64,000 nucleotides of DNA from Acanthosepion lycidas (lineage: Eukaryota; Mollusca; Cephalopoda; Sepiida; Sepiidae): contig OZ010595.1 of NCBI GenBank assembly GCA_963932145.1, forward strand, positions 74,481,590 to 74,545,589, in the 5' to 3' direction. The notes beneath the pieces were generated by a model, which worked only from the letters and a program-made list of their open reading frames with translations, made no database searches and was not told the origin of the DNA. Shown piece by piece: positions 10,690 through 21,925 of this stretch; the first letter of the stretch is position 1; each line of letters begins with the position of its first letter. The position numbers were made by a program, and so were the translations under genes.

Positions 10690-11850
10690 CTGAAGTTATT
10701 ATGGAGATTAAACTAATATTAGCTTAAGACCCTCTGAAATCTAATAAAAACTATTTTTCCATAATATATGTTGAAACATGGGCAAAGGGAAGGATCTAAC
10801 AACTGCTGAAAAGCAGAAAATAGAAAATTTATTAAATGAGGGAATGTTCATATTGAAGATATCAAAGGAGCTTTGCAGAGATCATTGAATGACAAAGAAG
10901 GCTGTTGAAAATATAACTGAGTGAAGAAGTCAAAGCAAAGGAAAAGGCTTTAAGAACTTGCTTCCTCGAGATGAACATAAACTAAAGTGAGTTTTAGTGA
11001 AACAGCCCTTTTTGACCAGTGCTCAGATCTTTGAAAAAGCTGAAATTGAGGGAGTTAAGAAGGACAAAAGGTTTAGAATAATTTGTAAATTGGGATCTGT
11101 AAAAACCCCCTAGGCAACCTCCCCTCTTAAAAGCAAATATTTTAAATCTTCAAAATTGGGCAAAGAAATACATAAAAATTGACTTTTCTAAAGTAATTTT
11201 CATGGACAAATCTTGAGTGGCATTTGACTTGATAGATAAGCCAAAGAATGGGTTTTATCCAATTCAAACTGTGGCTAAAAGAAGGCAACAAAGAGGTGGT
11301 AGTGTTATGATGCTGTTGCCCAAAACCATTATTGAAACATTCAAATTAAATGAAGCAGTTAAACTGAAAAGTGCTAAGTATTGTACAAGTCCCAGTCTCA
11401 CACTTTCAGAGTGAAGTGTGTATTTATACCTGACAATGCTCCTTATGTATCTAAGCTTGCCTGTGAATTATTTGAGCATAAAAGATTTACAGGAGAGAAG
11501 ATAATGGAATGGCAACCATCTGAATCTGATTGAAAATCTATGGGCAATTGTGAAGATGAAATTATATGAAGGTGGCAAACAGTATAACAGCAAAGCAGAC
11601 CTAAGGGAAGCAATTGAACATGATAAAGTAAAAACAAAATTAAAACCAATGGATAATAGATTACTGGCTGTTATTAAGAATAATAGTCACTATATTAAAA
11701 TATAAAGGATCCAAAGACTTATATGTATTTGTTATTTGTTCTATTATTGGTGTTGATCAATTTTTGATGATTTTATTATGATTTTTATTGGAGTGAAATG
11801 TAATTATTTGGTTTTGCCTAATAACTTCAGATGATAGTTTTTTAGAATAC
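10690..11850 (+). pseudogene. Tc1-like transposase pseudogene
   Basis: The frame opens at about 10778 with MGKGKDLTTAEKQKIENLL, a helix-turn-helix N-terminus. NLLPRDEHKLK and LTSAQIFEKAEIEGVKKDKR follow as a second DNA-binding region. The catalytic half is broken (RRQQRGGSVMM near 11290, then PDNAPYVSKLACEFFEHKRF-like codons near 11430). The end reads NLWAIVKMKLYEGGKQYNSK and NRLLAVIKNNSHYI. Stops and frameshifts occur throughout. Short terminal inverted repeats are visible: CTGAAGTTATTATGG near 10692 and CCTAATAACTTCAG near 11817. The copy is dead and splits a region of other repeats. Confidence 0.85.
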
Positions 11851-11984
11851 ATCAAATAACTTCAATAAAACATATTGATACTACTTATAATTTTAACTCG
11901 AGCATTGTTTTGACATTTAAATTGATTGTTTAAAATTTCACAATTTTTTTCAAGCCAAGTTTGAATTATTGAATTTTGTATGAA

Positions 11985-12321
11985 TCTTAATAACTTCAGA
12001 CAGAGTATATATACATTAACAGGCAATAAATTTTGTTAAGAGTTATAAGTACATCTTAAAGCATATATATAGATTGATATCAGGCAATGTAGGCTTTCTT
12101 AAAACTCGTAATGTCATAATGTATGATTTGAAAAAGTATATATACATCAACAGTTGGCAATATAAGTTTCATAAAGACATAAGTACATTTTAAAAATATA
12201 CATTGACAGCAGGCAATACAAGTTTTGTAATAAACTTATAAGTATATTTTAAAAACATAATACACACTAACAACAACAAGCAATGTAAATTTTTTCAATA
12301 TATATATATATATATATATAT
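11985..12321. repeat. degenerate tandem array of about 80-bp units ending in (TA)n
   Basis: Three to four units share ATATACATCAACAG, GGCAATA, AAGTTT, ATAAGTACATTTTAAA with indels. A TA array follows at 12297-12321. Confidence 0.65.
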
Positions 12322-13074
12322 ACATAATATCCAAGATCGATAGCATGACTTGGAGTTTCATGCAGTTTGTATAATCTTCAGGTGTGAAGATATTCCGACC
12401 ATTAAATAGTTCACATTCTTGTGGTGCTTATTCCAAATTGTGTGTTAAAACTTGTTTATTTAATTATTTCTGCATAAAATATTAGAATTAACTATTAATA
12501 ATTTATATCATTCAAATTTATAAGTTCAGAAAGCAAAAAATAAAAAAAATAAAAGATAAACAAAAAAAAAATGTTTTTAAATCATTTACATTTGAATTTG
12601 CTTTCAAAAGTAAACAATAAATCAAGGCAGGTAACTCTCAATTTTTTAACCAAAGATACCTTAATTATACGGATTAGCTGAAACTAGACCATAAGTTAGA
12701 AAAATAATATGAGGGTGCAAATATTTAAAAAATAATACGTCTGGACTATATATCTAATTTACTTATAAAGGTGAAATTATATATACACACACATATAAAT
12801 TAACTGAGTCCAATAATATTGGATTGTATGTGTGTATAGGTAGAAATGTTATTTATGATGGGTTCTAAGAATATTAAAAGTTGTTGCATATTATATTAAA
12901 ATTCATAAAATCTATTTTGCAATCTCTTTTAATCGGAGTTAATGTGTTTGAGCAGGTGCTCGGATTTGTGGATACATGTGGGAATTAATTTGAACCTTGC
13001 ATTCAGCAAGTTCAGGTTATTTAAGTGTTTTATTATAATAAGCTTCTCCAACGAACACAAGTTACATCTGTCTC
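12322..13074. other. anonymous AT-rich DNA
   Basis: No gene recognised. Confidence 0.5.
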
Positions 13075-13200
13075 CCTTTCCATTGTGAATATGACACTAA
13101 AGATGAGGACAACAGTCTGAACAATGTAAATAATGTAAATAATTACAATACCTCATCTCTATATATGTATATTGACAGCAGGCAACAAGTTTTGTAAATT
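13075..13200 (+). repeat. family C right arm plus an 80-bp-repeat unit
   Basis: GTGAATATGACACTAAAGAT and GAGGACAACAGTCTGAAC are the family C arm; GACAGCAGGCAACAAG after it belongs to the 80-bp repeat. Confidence 0.6.
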
Positions 13201-14025
13201 AATGAGGTTTGGAAAGTAGAGGTGTGGTCACAGAACATAGTTTGTGAAATAGCTGTTTTCCAGATTTTTGTAGGCTTAATTTATACAGAAATTAATTCCC
13301 TCTGTAAAATTATAACGTTGAAAAAAATATCAGATGACAATTCAAAATGATGGAGGAATAGAGGAAATCTAGGATCACAAGGAGAGAAACATTATCCAGA
13401 ACTGTGAGAACCCTAGCAATAAATATGCAACTTCTACTCACTCTGGGAGACATTCTTTTGTTATGGCATATTTCAATTCACTTATATCTTGAGATACATT
13501 TCAACAAAACCTATAAAGAAACTTGGATTCTTTTACCAGTATAGCCATAAAATTTTATTTGCTAAAATCTGATATATTTCAATTTACTTTTTGCCTAAAA
13601 GGCTACCTTCTTTTCTTCTTGAATCCAGAAATTCATCTCTCTACTTGTTGCCATTTTTCATTGTTATAGTGAGTGGGAAGCTACAACCAGAAGGCTTACG
13701 TGCACTGTTTTCTTAAAAGATAACCTTTTATAGCTAAATAATATATTTTCAGTCAGTCTGTCTTTTACTGCCTGCAATAAGAATTCAGAATCTGAGTATG
13801 CCTAAGAAGAGTAAAAGGGTGCAAAAATCTTGTCAGTTGTCTGCTTTCTTCCATTTTAGTTCTTTCTACTTTAAAGCTGTGCAAAAAAAAAAGTTGCCCA
13901 TGAAAATACATTTTTGATGTACATGGTTTTGTTTTACAGTTTTAGCTGTTAGATTTTTAGATGTTGGTAAACTTTTTGTGTGTAAGTACGCATTTATGTA
14001 TACAAAAATGCCTGAGTAAAGTTGG
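13201..14025. other. anonymous DNA
   Basis: No gene or recognised repeat. Confidence 0.5.
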
Positions 14026-14049
14026 ATGAGAATTCAAGAGAATAGTAAA

Positions 14050-14490
14050 TATTTACACTATTTAGATTGTTTAGACTATTGTCCTCATCTTTGTTATCAT
14101 ATTCACAATATTTACACAATTGTGCATTCCGGCCTTCTTCAGGTGATTAGAATTTTAAACCAAGCCCTTTATTTCCACTGGATTAGATTGTTCTACTTCT
14201 ACATGCCTTGCCTCTTCAAGATATTTCAGTTTCAGTTATTTCCCTTAGTAATTCAACTGCCCAAGTTTTTGTTCAACCTCTGCTTGTGGTCAGGTATTGA
14301 ACTCACAATTCTTTGGGTTAAGTCACTGGATTACTTCAACCAATGCTTTTATCCACTGGGCCAGGTTCAAAATTCCAATCACCTGAAGAAGACTAGAGTA
14401 TACAATGGCCAATACGTTGTGAATATGACAACAAAGATGAGGTCAACAACCTGAACAATATAAATAGTTACAATACCTCATCTCAGAAAT
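14050..14490. repeat. foldback family C, full-length copy
   Basis: The left arm (GACTATTGTCCTCATCTTTG, CATTCCGGCCTTCTTCAGG) and right arm (CACCTGAAGAAGACTAGAG, GATGAGGTCAACAACCTGAAC) are inverted copies. The middle, read on the minus strand, is tRNA-like: GGCCCAGTGGATAAAAGC as A box and GTGAGTTCAATACCTGACC as B box. A 142-codon plus-strand frame over it is a by-product. Confidence 0.75.
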
Positions 14491-14649
14491 ATAGACAGAT
14501 ATAGAATGGCAAATATATAAAAATTTTGTTAAATTTTTACTTTGACATGTTTCCTTGACAGATCAGCACCATAAGAAAAAGAATTTTATTTTGCAAAAAC
14601 AAAATCTATATTAGCAAGACAAAATGTAATTCATGTTAAGCATCTAGAC

Positions 14650-15515
14650 CAGTGATTCTCAACTTTTTTTTACCCATGGACGTTTACTCTATATTTTTTT
14701 TTTTTTGGTGGAACCCAAGAACAATTTAATGAAAAAAAAAAAGCTTATTTTATTTTTACTAATAGATAAGTTCAGGAATTGTATTATAGAAATAGTAAAT
14801 GTATATGATTTTTTTTAAAAGTAAAACTAACTTAATAAAAATAAACTTGTATTTAATTGCTAAATTCTATGGAACATTTATATAGTAAAACAACTTTTTT
14901 TTTTTGAGGGGTGGACTCCAAGGAGGCACAGTAGAGTAATGGTTAGCAGCTTGGACTGAGGAATCGGAGAGCTGAGTTCAAATTCCATTCAAATCCATTA
15001 AATTCTCTTATGTGCTAATACTCTTGGGAAAGGTATGAATCCTCTTTTGCTCCCCACTCCAGCTATGGATAAATAGCAGGACAGACTGGGTTCCATAGCC
15101 TTGGATAGCAACTGGTCTCCCACAGAAAGAAAGCAGAAAGACATGGCAACCTACTGCAGGAAAAAATCTGCCTCATCAGTCATGTATCAAAAGATACATG
15201 ATCACCTCAGTGTGTATCATGCATGACACATAACTGACTGATATTCAGTTACATGCTAATACCCTTAGGAAAGGTATTAATCCTCTTCTTCTCCCCCCAG
15301 CTATGGATAAATAGCAGGACAGACCAGATTCTATAGCCTTGGATGGCAACTGGGCTACCGCAGAAAGAAATGGCAACCTTCTGCGGAAAAAATCTGCCTC
15401 ATCGGTAAAGTATCGAAAGATACATGATCACCTCAGCATGTATCATGCATGGCACATAACTGATTGACTTTGTGGACCCCAGTAATATTACATGGACTCT
15501 GGTTGGGAACCACTG
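14650..15515. mobile_element. hAT-type non-autonomous element with nested SINEs
   Basis: The ends are CAGTGATTCTCAAC and GGTTGGGAACCACTG, the classic hAT terminal inverted repeat seen in many animals. They are flanked by 8-bp direct repeats, ATCTAGAC at 14642-14649 and GTCTAAAC at 15516-15523, which differ at two positions and fit the nTCTAnAn target pattern. There is no transposase. About 540 bases of SINE sequence sit inside. Confidence 0.85.
14925..15475 (+). repeat. family A SINE with duplicated 3' half
   Basis: The head (GAGTAATGGTTAGCAGC, GAGAGCTGAGTTCAAATTCC) is followed by the body. The segment from about 15010 to 15240 is then repeated at about 15250-15470, including CTGCCTCATC, AAAGATACATGATCACCTCA and TATCATGCATG. 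This is an internal tandem duplication or a dimer, inserted in the hAT-type element. Confidence 0.8.
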
Positions 15516-15647
15516 GTCTAAACACTTGATTTTTACTTTAAATTTATCATCCGTGGTATGGTGAGAAATGACTGTGAATGTTATAACTTAGAGTCTCTGT
15601 GCATAACACACTTCAGGATCAAATCTGTGTCAAGTGGTTTCACTCTC

Positions 15648-16147
15648 TTTTTTTTTTTTTTAAGCTTAGCGCCCCGAGCAAGGCATGAAGCCACTAGGAT
15701 GCAGGGGGGTTGCAGAAGATTTGTAGCAAGAGCAGATAGGAGTGATAGAAGAAAGGATGAAGGGAAGGGTAGTGTGTAGATCAAGGTAACTGGAGATGTC
15801 GATTGACATTACATTTGAATAGTTGGAGATTATAGCTATCAGGGAAACAGTAATTGGGAAGGGTGTTCCACAGGCAAGAGGTGCAAGGTATGAAGCTATT
15901 GGAGTAGAAGAGACGGCTACATTTTAAAGTTTCTACAGTGTAAGGGTGAGAGCGGGATGCCAGCCTTGTAAGGCGCTTGTATTCATGGAGACTGGGGACC
16001 AGGGAAAGCAGCTCATCAGAGCAATTGCCATGAAAGTATTTGTAGAAGAGACAGAGAGAGGCGCGGCGCGTCTGTGAGATAGTGGCTGCAGGCGAGATGC
16101 CAGATCAGGGCCAATCACATTACATATCCGTCTCTGGATCTGTACTT
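15648..16147 (-). pseudogene. LINE 3' fragment (RT C-terminus)
   Basis: A T-run at 15649-15661 is the poly(A) end of a minus-strand insertion. The protein reads IGPDLASRLQPLSHRRAA and NTFMAIALM, then after a frameshift NVAVSSTPIAS and CGTPFPITVSLIAIISNYSN. It is 5'-truncated at about 16147. Confidence 0.85.
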
Positions 16148-16491
16148 TAGCTTCATTACCATAACAACAATCCTAATACATATTGAATCAGATCATTTTG
16201 TGAAGGTTTCCATAATGGATGATCCAAATTAGGAAGTCAAAGCTCTCAACAAAAATAAGTGGAAATCAAGCATCAAGTGAAGATTTTCCAACAATCCACA
16301 ATTTCAATGGCAGATAAAAAGCAGATGGCCAGAAAGAAAGAAACCCTTGAAGAAAATATCCCACAGTTTGCATGTTGGGAATGCAATCATACCTGTTCCA
16401 AGCAGACCTTGTCAGTCACATGAAACGTTAGACTGTGAAACCCAGTTGGAACTGCCAAACAAGAGGTTAACAACAATCCTACCTGCACACA

Positions 16492-16540
<49 letters not shown>

Positions 16541-16863
16541 TTCTCTCCAAAAGTTTGTGGAATTTTATCAGTGCAGATGAAATGAATGGACTTTTTTTTT
16601 TACGTGGAATCATTGTATTTCTGCCCAAGGAGAGTCGGTTGAATGAAACAGTGGGAAACAGATTTTTTTTTTTTTTAAATACATTCACTGCTACTTTGGA
16701 TGTTTGAATCCTTTCATGATACTGTCTTTTTACTGTTACTATTGAAGATTGCAATATAAAAATGCTTACACAACAAGTCACAAGTCATGTGTATTGTGTG
16801 GCTGTAAACGCATTAAATGTCTTTCATTATCAGTTTATATTTTGATGTAGTTTTTTGTGTGTG

Positions 16864-16867
<4 letters not shown>
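16148..16867. other. anonymous DNA with a (TA)n array
   Basis: A TA microsatellite lies at 16496-16533. The remainder has no recognised content. Confidence 0.6.

Positions 16868-16933
<66 letters not shown>
16868..16933. repeat. (TA)n microsatellite
   Basis: Perfect TA repeat. Confidence 0.95.
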
Positions 16934-16938
<5 letters not shown>

Positions 16939-17744
16939 AATTTTTATTACACAAAACATCTTTGGCTTTATCTGTTTTTGTGACAGCTTTTTACAATTAT
17001 TTTCATGTTCAAAATATGTACATAGACATTTTAGATTTCCAGATCAATTTGCAGTTTTTATCAAGGAAAATGCAATTGGCAAAACAAGTACAAATTCTAG
17101 CTGAGGCAGTTCATATTTATGTACTAAGTGAAAGACAAGAATCCACTTCTCCCTGAACCCAATCAAATCACCACATATGTTGCATCACTGTTAGGATGTG
17201 AATAGTGTTAGTCAACAGTTGGAAAACCATTCTCCCATAGCTATCTTAGATGCAGTAGAAAGCCTCTTCTACTCATTGTCAATGATTTTAAACTTCTCAA
17301 ATTTGTATAAATTGCTGCAAATTGTGAAAAATTGCTGTTTTTTATCTTTTGGTAGTGATAATCAATTGGAATAGAAATTAAAATTTCACCAGTGGTTCCA
17401 ATGATGCATAGAGCACTGGCCACTGTTACAGAGGCTTGACTTTATACTTTGAACTGAGATCATAAAATTTGCCATGTTTATGATTTATAATTAAACTTAT
17501 ATACATTCTAATTAGAACCCAGGTTTTAATTTTTTCATCTTTTTTTTCCTTCACTTTGAATGAAACTATTAATAGGTTAGAGGCAGAAACTGACAATTAA
17601 TACCAGATTTTTATTAACCTACAGGGTGTGATAGGTAAGGGTGTATGAATGGAATGATAGGTGAACCTATCTACTACTTTATGATAAATATCAGATTTTA
17701 TGATGGGCATTAATACAATAATGTCTTGACTATCTTTTCTTTTT
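16934..17744. other. anonymous DNA
   Basis: No gene or recognised repeat. Confidence 0.5.
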
Positions 17745-18115
17745 GCAGTAAGGTTCATCTTCTATAAGGCCCAAGGGCCACTGGAAGTAGAGAATTATGT
17801 TGAGGCAGTTTGTATGGATAGTAGGGGAAGATAACATTTAACATGAGACTTGAACAGGTTAAGATTGTAGTGATCGGGGAAGCATATTCTTGGGAGTCTG
17901 TTTCACAGAGAAGTGGTTGGTGGGAAAGAACTGAGTGTAAGTTACTTCTTGCTAATGGAATATGGAGGAAATGTGGGTGGTTTTCTATGTAAGTGACATG
18001 GTGGTCCTTGCCATAAAGGTTAGACCTGCTAGTACCAAGTAATGTAGTTTGTCCAAGCACTTTCCGTGGAAGTCATGATAGAGCAGCAAGACGCTTGCCA
18101 TTTCACACGTGAGAA
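17745..18115 (-). pseudogene. LINE 3' fragment, second subfamily
   Basis: The minus strand reads LLLYHDFHGKCLDKLHYLV, AGLTFMARTTMSLT, YIENHPHFLHIPLARS. A frame change then gives codons equivalent to the F-P-R-T-x-x-L-W-N-R-L-P...C-F-P-D-H-Y-N-L end of the LINE reverse transcriptase. It resembles the fragment at 48661 more than the main family. Confidence 0.65.
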
Positions 18116-18329
18116 AATTTTGAGAAAGGCAAAATAATTGTGATAAATGCGACCTTTTTATTTTTTTAAATTTTATTTTATTTTTAATCATTAATTCCTT
18201 ATCTACGTTAACCTTTCTATACTAAGTAACCTTTTATTTCTGTTCTGTGACTCACAAAAATCATATTTATTTGTTTTTTTTGTTAAAAGTATTTTCATTT
18301 TTTACTCAAATCCTCATTAAACATTTAAA
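18116..18329. other. anonymous T-rich DNA
   Basis: Nothing recognised. Confidence 0.5.
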
Positions 18330-18850
18330 GCTTATCTAATGCCAATGGTATCTTTCAGTGATTTGAACACTTTCATATCCAAGTATGCCTTTCTGCTAGG
18401 GACACTAGCCAATCCCTATTCCAGGTGCCTGCTCAGACACATTTGTGTTTATTCACCACACTGTGGCTTATACTGCAACTGTGCTGAGCAGACCTTAGAT
18501 TTTCAGGTTCAGAACACATTATCTGGCATGATCAACAAGGCCGACATGCTCAAATCCTCGGTCATGATGACTTCTGACTTTGTGCTAGTTCAACACTTGA
18601 CAGCTCCCAAATAGTTCCATCTAACCAGTTTCACTCACAAGGCTTGAGTCAACCTGTGGGTATGGTTTCAGGAACTTTCCAAAGGTGCTAGAGGCTGGGA
18701 CCCCACCTCTATATGCCAATAACATCAAGAAGTCTCCTTCCTGACAAATCAACCATGGTGAGATTTGGATGCAGCTCTCAAGCTTCTAACACTCGCCCAT
18801 GTGACCAGTGTTACCAGGTATTATTGGCACACTTTTCTACTTTCTATTTT
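18330..18850. other. less AT-rich block of unknown nature
   Basis: The base composition is more even than in the flanks, and a 91-codon plus frame opens at 18339 and ends at 18614. After the stop the same sense strand gives fragments such as GLSQPVGMVSGTFQRC in another frame. This looks like an old coding sequence or an unrecognised mobile element. I could not match it. Confidence 0.3.
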
Positions 18851-18869
18851 AAAGATTCATAATTGAGAA

Positions 18870-19065
18870 AATCTGTCTAGATGTGTGGATATTGTAATGG
18901 ATCTCAACATGGAAAGTAGAATCGACAAGCTGAGATCAAATTCTGTGTTAGCCTATCATATTCACTTTCATACAAATACCTTTGGGAAAGACATCTCTTT
19001 TCCTCTGAACTCTGGATTATATAGCGGGGCAGACCAGGCTTTCAAGTCTAGGATGCCAAAAATAA
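18870..19065 (+). repeat. degenerate family A SINE
   Basis: GTGGATATTGTAATGGATCT, GACAAGCTGAGATCAAATTC, AAATACCTTTGGGAAAG and GGGGCAGACCAGGC follow the family A order with many substitutions. Confidence 0.55.
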
Positions 19066-19155
19066 GTGAATGCGTACGGCACCAAATATAAACCACCTGT
19101 ATTTACCTCTTACCGAACCAAATAATTACTTTCAGACTCAAATATAAACAACCAA

Positions 19156-19970
19156 TTTTTTTTTAAGCATTTCACCCCAAGCAAAGCGGAAGTGCCACTA
19201 TCATGCAAGGGGTTACAGAGGGTGAGAGCAAGTGTAAAAAGGGATGTTTGAGGAAAGGATATAGAAAAGAACGGGGATCAGGATCAAGACATCAGAAGAT
19301 GTCAATTGACATTAAATTTGAATATTTAAAGATTATAGCTATCATGGAAGCAAGTAGGAGGAAGAGAGTTTCATTGACGGGAAGTGTGAGAGAAGAAGCA
19401 GTTGGAGTAGAAGAGGTGGTTATATTTGTTTCAACAGTGAAAGGGTGGGACCAAGATGCCAACCTAGTAGCACACTTATATTCATCCAGATGAGGTATCA
19501 GTGAAAGTAGCCTGTCAGAGTAGTTGCCATGAAAATATCTGTAGAAAAGACAGAGGGAAGCAACATCACATCTGTGAGAAAGTGACTGTAGATGAGATGC
19601 CAGATCAGGACCTATCACCTTGCATATCTGTCTCTGGATTTTGTCCAGGAAGGACCTTGGGATGAACAGCAGGGGCACCAGATGTAATATGGCAACAGTA
19701 TTCAATGCAAGTATGAATGGTAGATTTGAAGGATGAACTCAGGTGAGAAGAACCTTCTGGTGTGTCACAGAGAACCAACTTTTCTTTGTGGTAGATGAAG
19801 CAATTAATTCAATGTAGCTGTTCCATCTTAGTTCAGTGGAAAATGTGAGACCAAGAAGGTGCAGAGAGAGACCCTCTTGTGGAGTTGAGCACCACCCCCA
19901 TGCTGATAGGAGGCAGGGAGGGTTCTCGGTGGTTGGTAAATGAGAACAATTTACCAAAATAAGTAAAAGT
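19156..19970 (-). pseudogene. LINE reverse-transcriptase C-terminus and 3' end
   Basis: A T-run at 19156-19167 marks the 3' end. Reading from about 19960 leftwards: LLGLTFSTELRWNSYIELI, then FLDKIQRQICKVIGPDLASH, QSLSHRCDVASLCLFYRYFH, ATRLASWSHPFTVET and SLTLPVNETLFLL. A minus-strand frame of 137 codons (19292-19705) is the best-preserved part. It ends about 430 bp upstream of the Ig exon, in the opposite orientation. Confidence 0.85.
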
Positions 19971-20200
19971 CTTTCAGTCTCAAATATGATATTTAAAAAA
20001 AAAAAAAAGCAGGATTGATATGTCATAAAATATTCACAAAATTTGTGCCACACTCTCAGCAATTTAACTCTTTATTACTGATTCTAAATGAGGACTTACA
20101 AAGAATGTTTTTCTCTAAATTAATCCACAATTATTTGAAGCTAAGACACAAAGGATAGATTTACAAGTATTGTCATAGATTACATGTCCAACCTCTTTGA

Positions 20201-20240
<40 letters not shown>

Positions 20241-20403
20241 GTGTATATATATATATTATTATCTTAATATTTTAAAATTAATATTAATTTCTTATTATTA
20301 TTATTAGTATTTATTGTATATATTATCTATTCACTCACTGAAAGTTTAGTAAGTATTTTACTTTTAACATCAAATATCTCTTCTTTTTTTTTTCTATTTT
20401 CAG
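19971..20403. other. presumed intron 5' of the Ig exon
   Basis: Holds an A-run, a (TA)n array at 20202-20256 and a pyrimidine-rich tract from about 20380 leading into CTATTTTCAG at the exon boundary. Confidence 0.6.
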
Positions 20404-20688
20404 AAAAGCCACACTGCTTCATCCCACCAATGCCATTAATGGTTAATGTGGAAACTCGTTTCAATTGTTCTGTGAGTTATGCTGGCAGCAGACCCCCACA
20501 TCTTGAATGGTACCATGGCCCTGATGTAATGCAAGCAGACAACAACATCACTGGTTTCACTGTGTCCTCTTCACTCATTGTGGCAGCCACAAGAGACAAG
20601 AATGGACACATATTCACTTGTTATGCCAAGTATGAAGAGCAAACCTTCACAACATATTGTCAAACTATGCCTCCTTTGAATATATATT
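20404..20688 (+). CDS. internal exon encoding an Ig-like domain
   Basis: The 285-nt exon lies between a pyrimidine tract with TTTTCAG and a strong donor, GTAAGT at 20689. It begins with the last two bases and ends with the first base of split codons, so it is phase 1 on both sides, typical of shuffled Ig-domain exons. The 94 full codons show the Ig core: Cys21 in FNCSV, Trp35 in LEWY, and Cys72 in the D-x-N-G-x-x-F-T-C motif, 51 residues after Cys21. Two more cysteines sit near the ends (Cys4 in KPHCF, Cys85 in TTYCQ) and could form an extra disulfide. N-glycosylation sequons occur at Asn20 and Asn47. It is probably one extracellular domain of a cell-surface or secreted protein. Gene identity and partner exons cannot be seen; none of the flanking frames qualifies. 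Confidence 0.85.
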
Positions 20689-20784
20689 GTAAGTATTTGA
20701 CTTGATTTACATGAAGATTCTCTATCAGATTTCGTTTTTAACTGCTAAATCCTTTTTTTCCTTATAAATAATGTTGCATAAATT

Positions 20785-21265
20785 CACCAAATGTGGTTGG
20801 TCCTGATCTGGCATCTTGCTTACAGTCACTGTCTCACAGACATACTGTCGCCTCCATCTGTCTTTTCTACAAATACTTCCATGGTAACTGCTCTGACAAA
20901 CTATTTTCTCTAGTTCCCAAACTGCATAAATTTAAACGTGCCACTAGTTCTGCATATCAGTCCTACCTTTTCACTGTTGAAACGGTGAAATGTAGCCATC
21001 TCTTCTACTCCAATAGCTTCATGTTTCACACTTCCCATCTGTGGAACTCCTTTCCTCTTACTTTCTTCCCTGATAGCTATAATCTCCAACTATTCAAATG
21101 CAATGTCAATCGACATCTCCAGATGCCTTGATCTATTCCCTGTCATTCTCTTCATCCTTTCCTCTTTCACCCCCTCTTTACTCTTGCTCCCACTCTCTGT
21201 AACCATTTGTGTGCTAGTGGCACTCCCGCCTTGCTTGGGGTAAAAAGTTAAAAAAAAAAAAAAAT
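20785..21265 (+). pseudogene. LINE 3' fragment
   Basis: Reads VGPDLASCLQSLSHRHTVAS, CLFYKYFHGNCSDKL, HLFYSNSFMFHTSHLWNSFP and LQLFKCNVNRHLQMP. The 3' untranslated end and a poly(A) at 21250-21264 follow. The 112-codon frame at 20793-21131 covers most of it. It starts about 100 bp after the Ig exon donor. Confidence 0.9.
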
Positions 21266-21363
21266 TTTATCAATATCTTCAGCCACTTCTGATGCATTCT
21301 GTGCATAAGTAAGACTTTTAGCCAGGCAGAAAAATCATTTTCACTGTTCTTGTATTACTTCCT

Positions 21364-21373
21364 TAATTCTTGT

Positions 21374-21408
<35 letters not shown>
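21364..21408. repeat. (CA)n(TA)n microsatellite
   Basis: A CA run passes into a TA run. Confidence 0.9.
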
Positions 21409-21409
<1 letters not shown>

Positions 21410-21510
21410 GATCCCATGCCCAGTTCCACTGGCAATGGAAATGTAAACTGTATGCCAGATGGAAGGATTTTGAAAGGTCTTTCTGTACAAGGAACTGACC
21501 ACCAGCAACA

Positions 21511-21925
21511 TGTTTGGTTTGGTTTGTTTTACAGCATATCAACCTTAATGGGTTATTTAATGCCGACAAAATTTTTATTGCTGATAATACTTTTTTTTCC
21601 AAAAATAATAATTTATCACTGGTATTAATTTTTTCCTTCAAAAAATTCCTTGCTAGTAATAATTTTTACAAAAAATATTACTGGTATTAAAACCTATTTT
21701 TACACTTTCATAGTGTTTTGACCTCAGTTTGAGGGTTAACTATTTGACCATAGCTGGATCCCTAACAGGTGCTAGAACCCTGAGTCAGGATGGGCCTAGG
21801 AATTAAGAGGTGGTTCAACACTCCTCAAAACCTCCTGATCAGACTTCTTGCTGTTAGACCTAGTTTATCATCTTACCTAGGATGTAGATGTAGTTCATTG
21901 TCATACCCAGGATGGGCCAGCAACA
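21511..21925 (-). repeat. SINE-like family B with internal minisatellite
   Basis: On the minus strand it runs from a GGGTATGACAATGAACTACA-type start, through GTTAGGGATCCAGCTATGG and TTACACTTTCATA in plus sense. Imperfect units of about 30 bases (TTACTGGTAT, TTGCTAGTAATAA) follow, then the tail CATATCAACCTTAATGGG. The unit is far from any coding pattern. Confidence 0.75.

Noticed and set aside
14370..14450. Hammerhead-ribozyme-like core in the family C arm (CTGAAGA ... GAAA)
   Set aside because: The consensus arm has CTGAAGA, a GGCC/GGCC stem and in some copies GAAAC. But I could not find a proper helix I partner next to the core or a consistent cleavage triplet, so the match is probably chance.
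14026..14454. 142-codon plus-strand ORF
   Set aside because: It covers family C repeat sequence; the frame is incidental.
16817..17104. Frames with long Ile-Tyr runs, here and at other TA arrays
   Set aside because: Translations of (TA)n microsatellites.
19203..19493. 96-codon plus-strand ORF rich in Lys, Arg and Glu
   Set aside because: Antisense of the LINE reverse-transcriptase tail.
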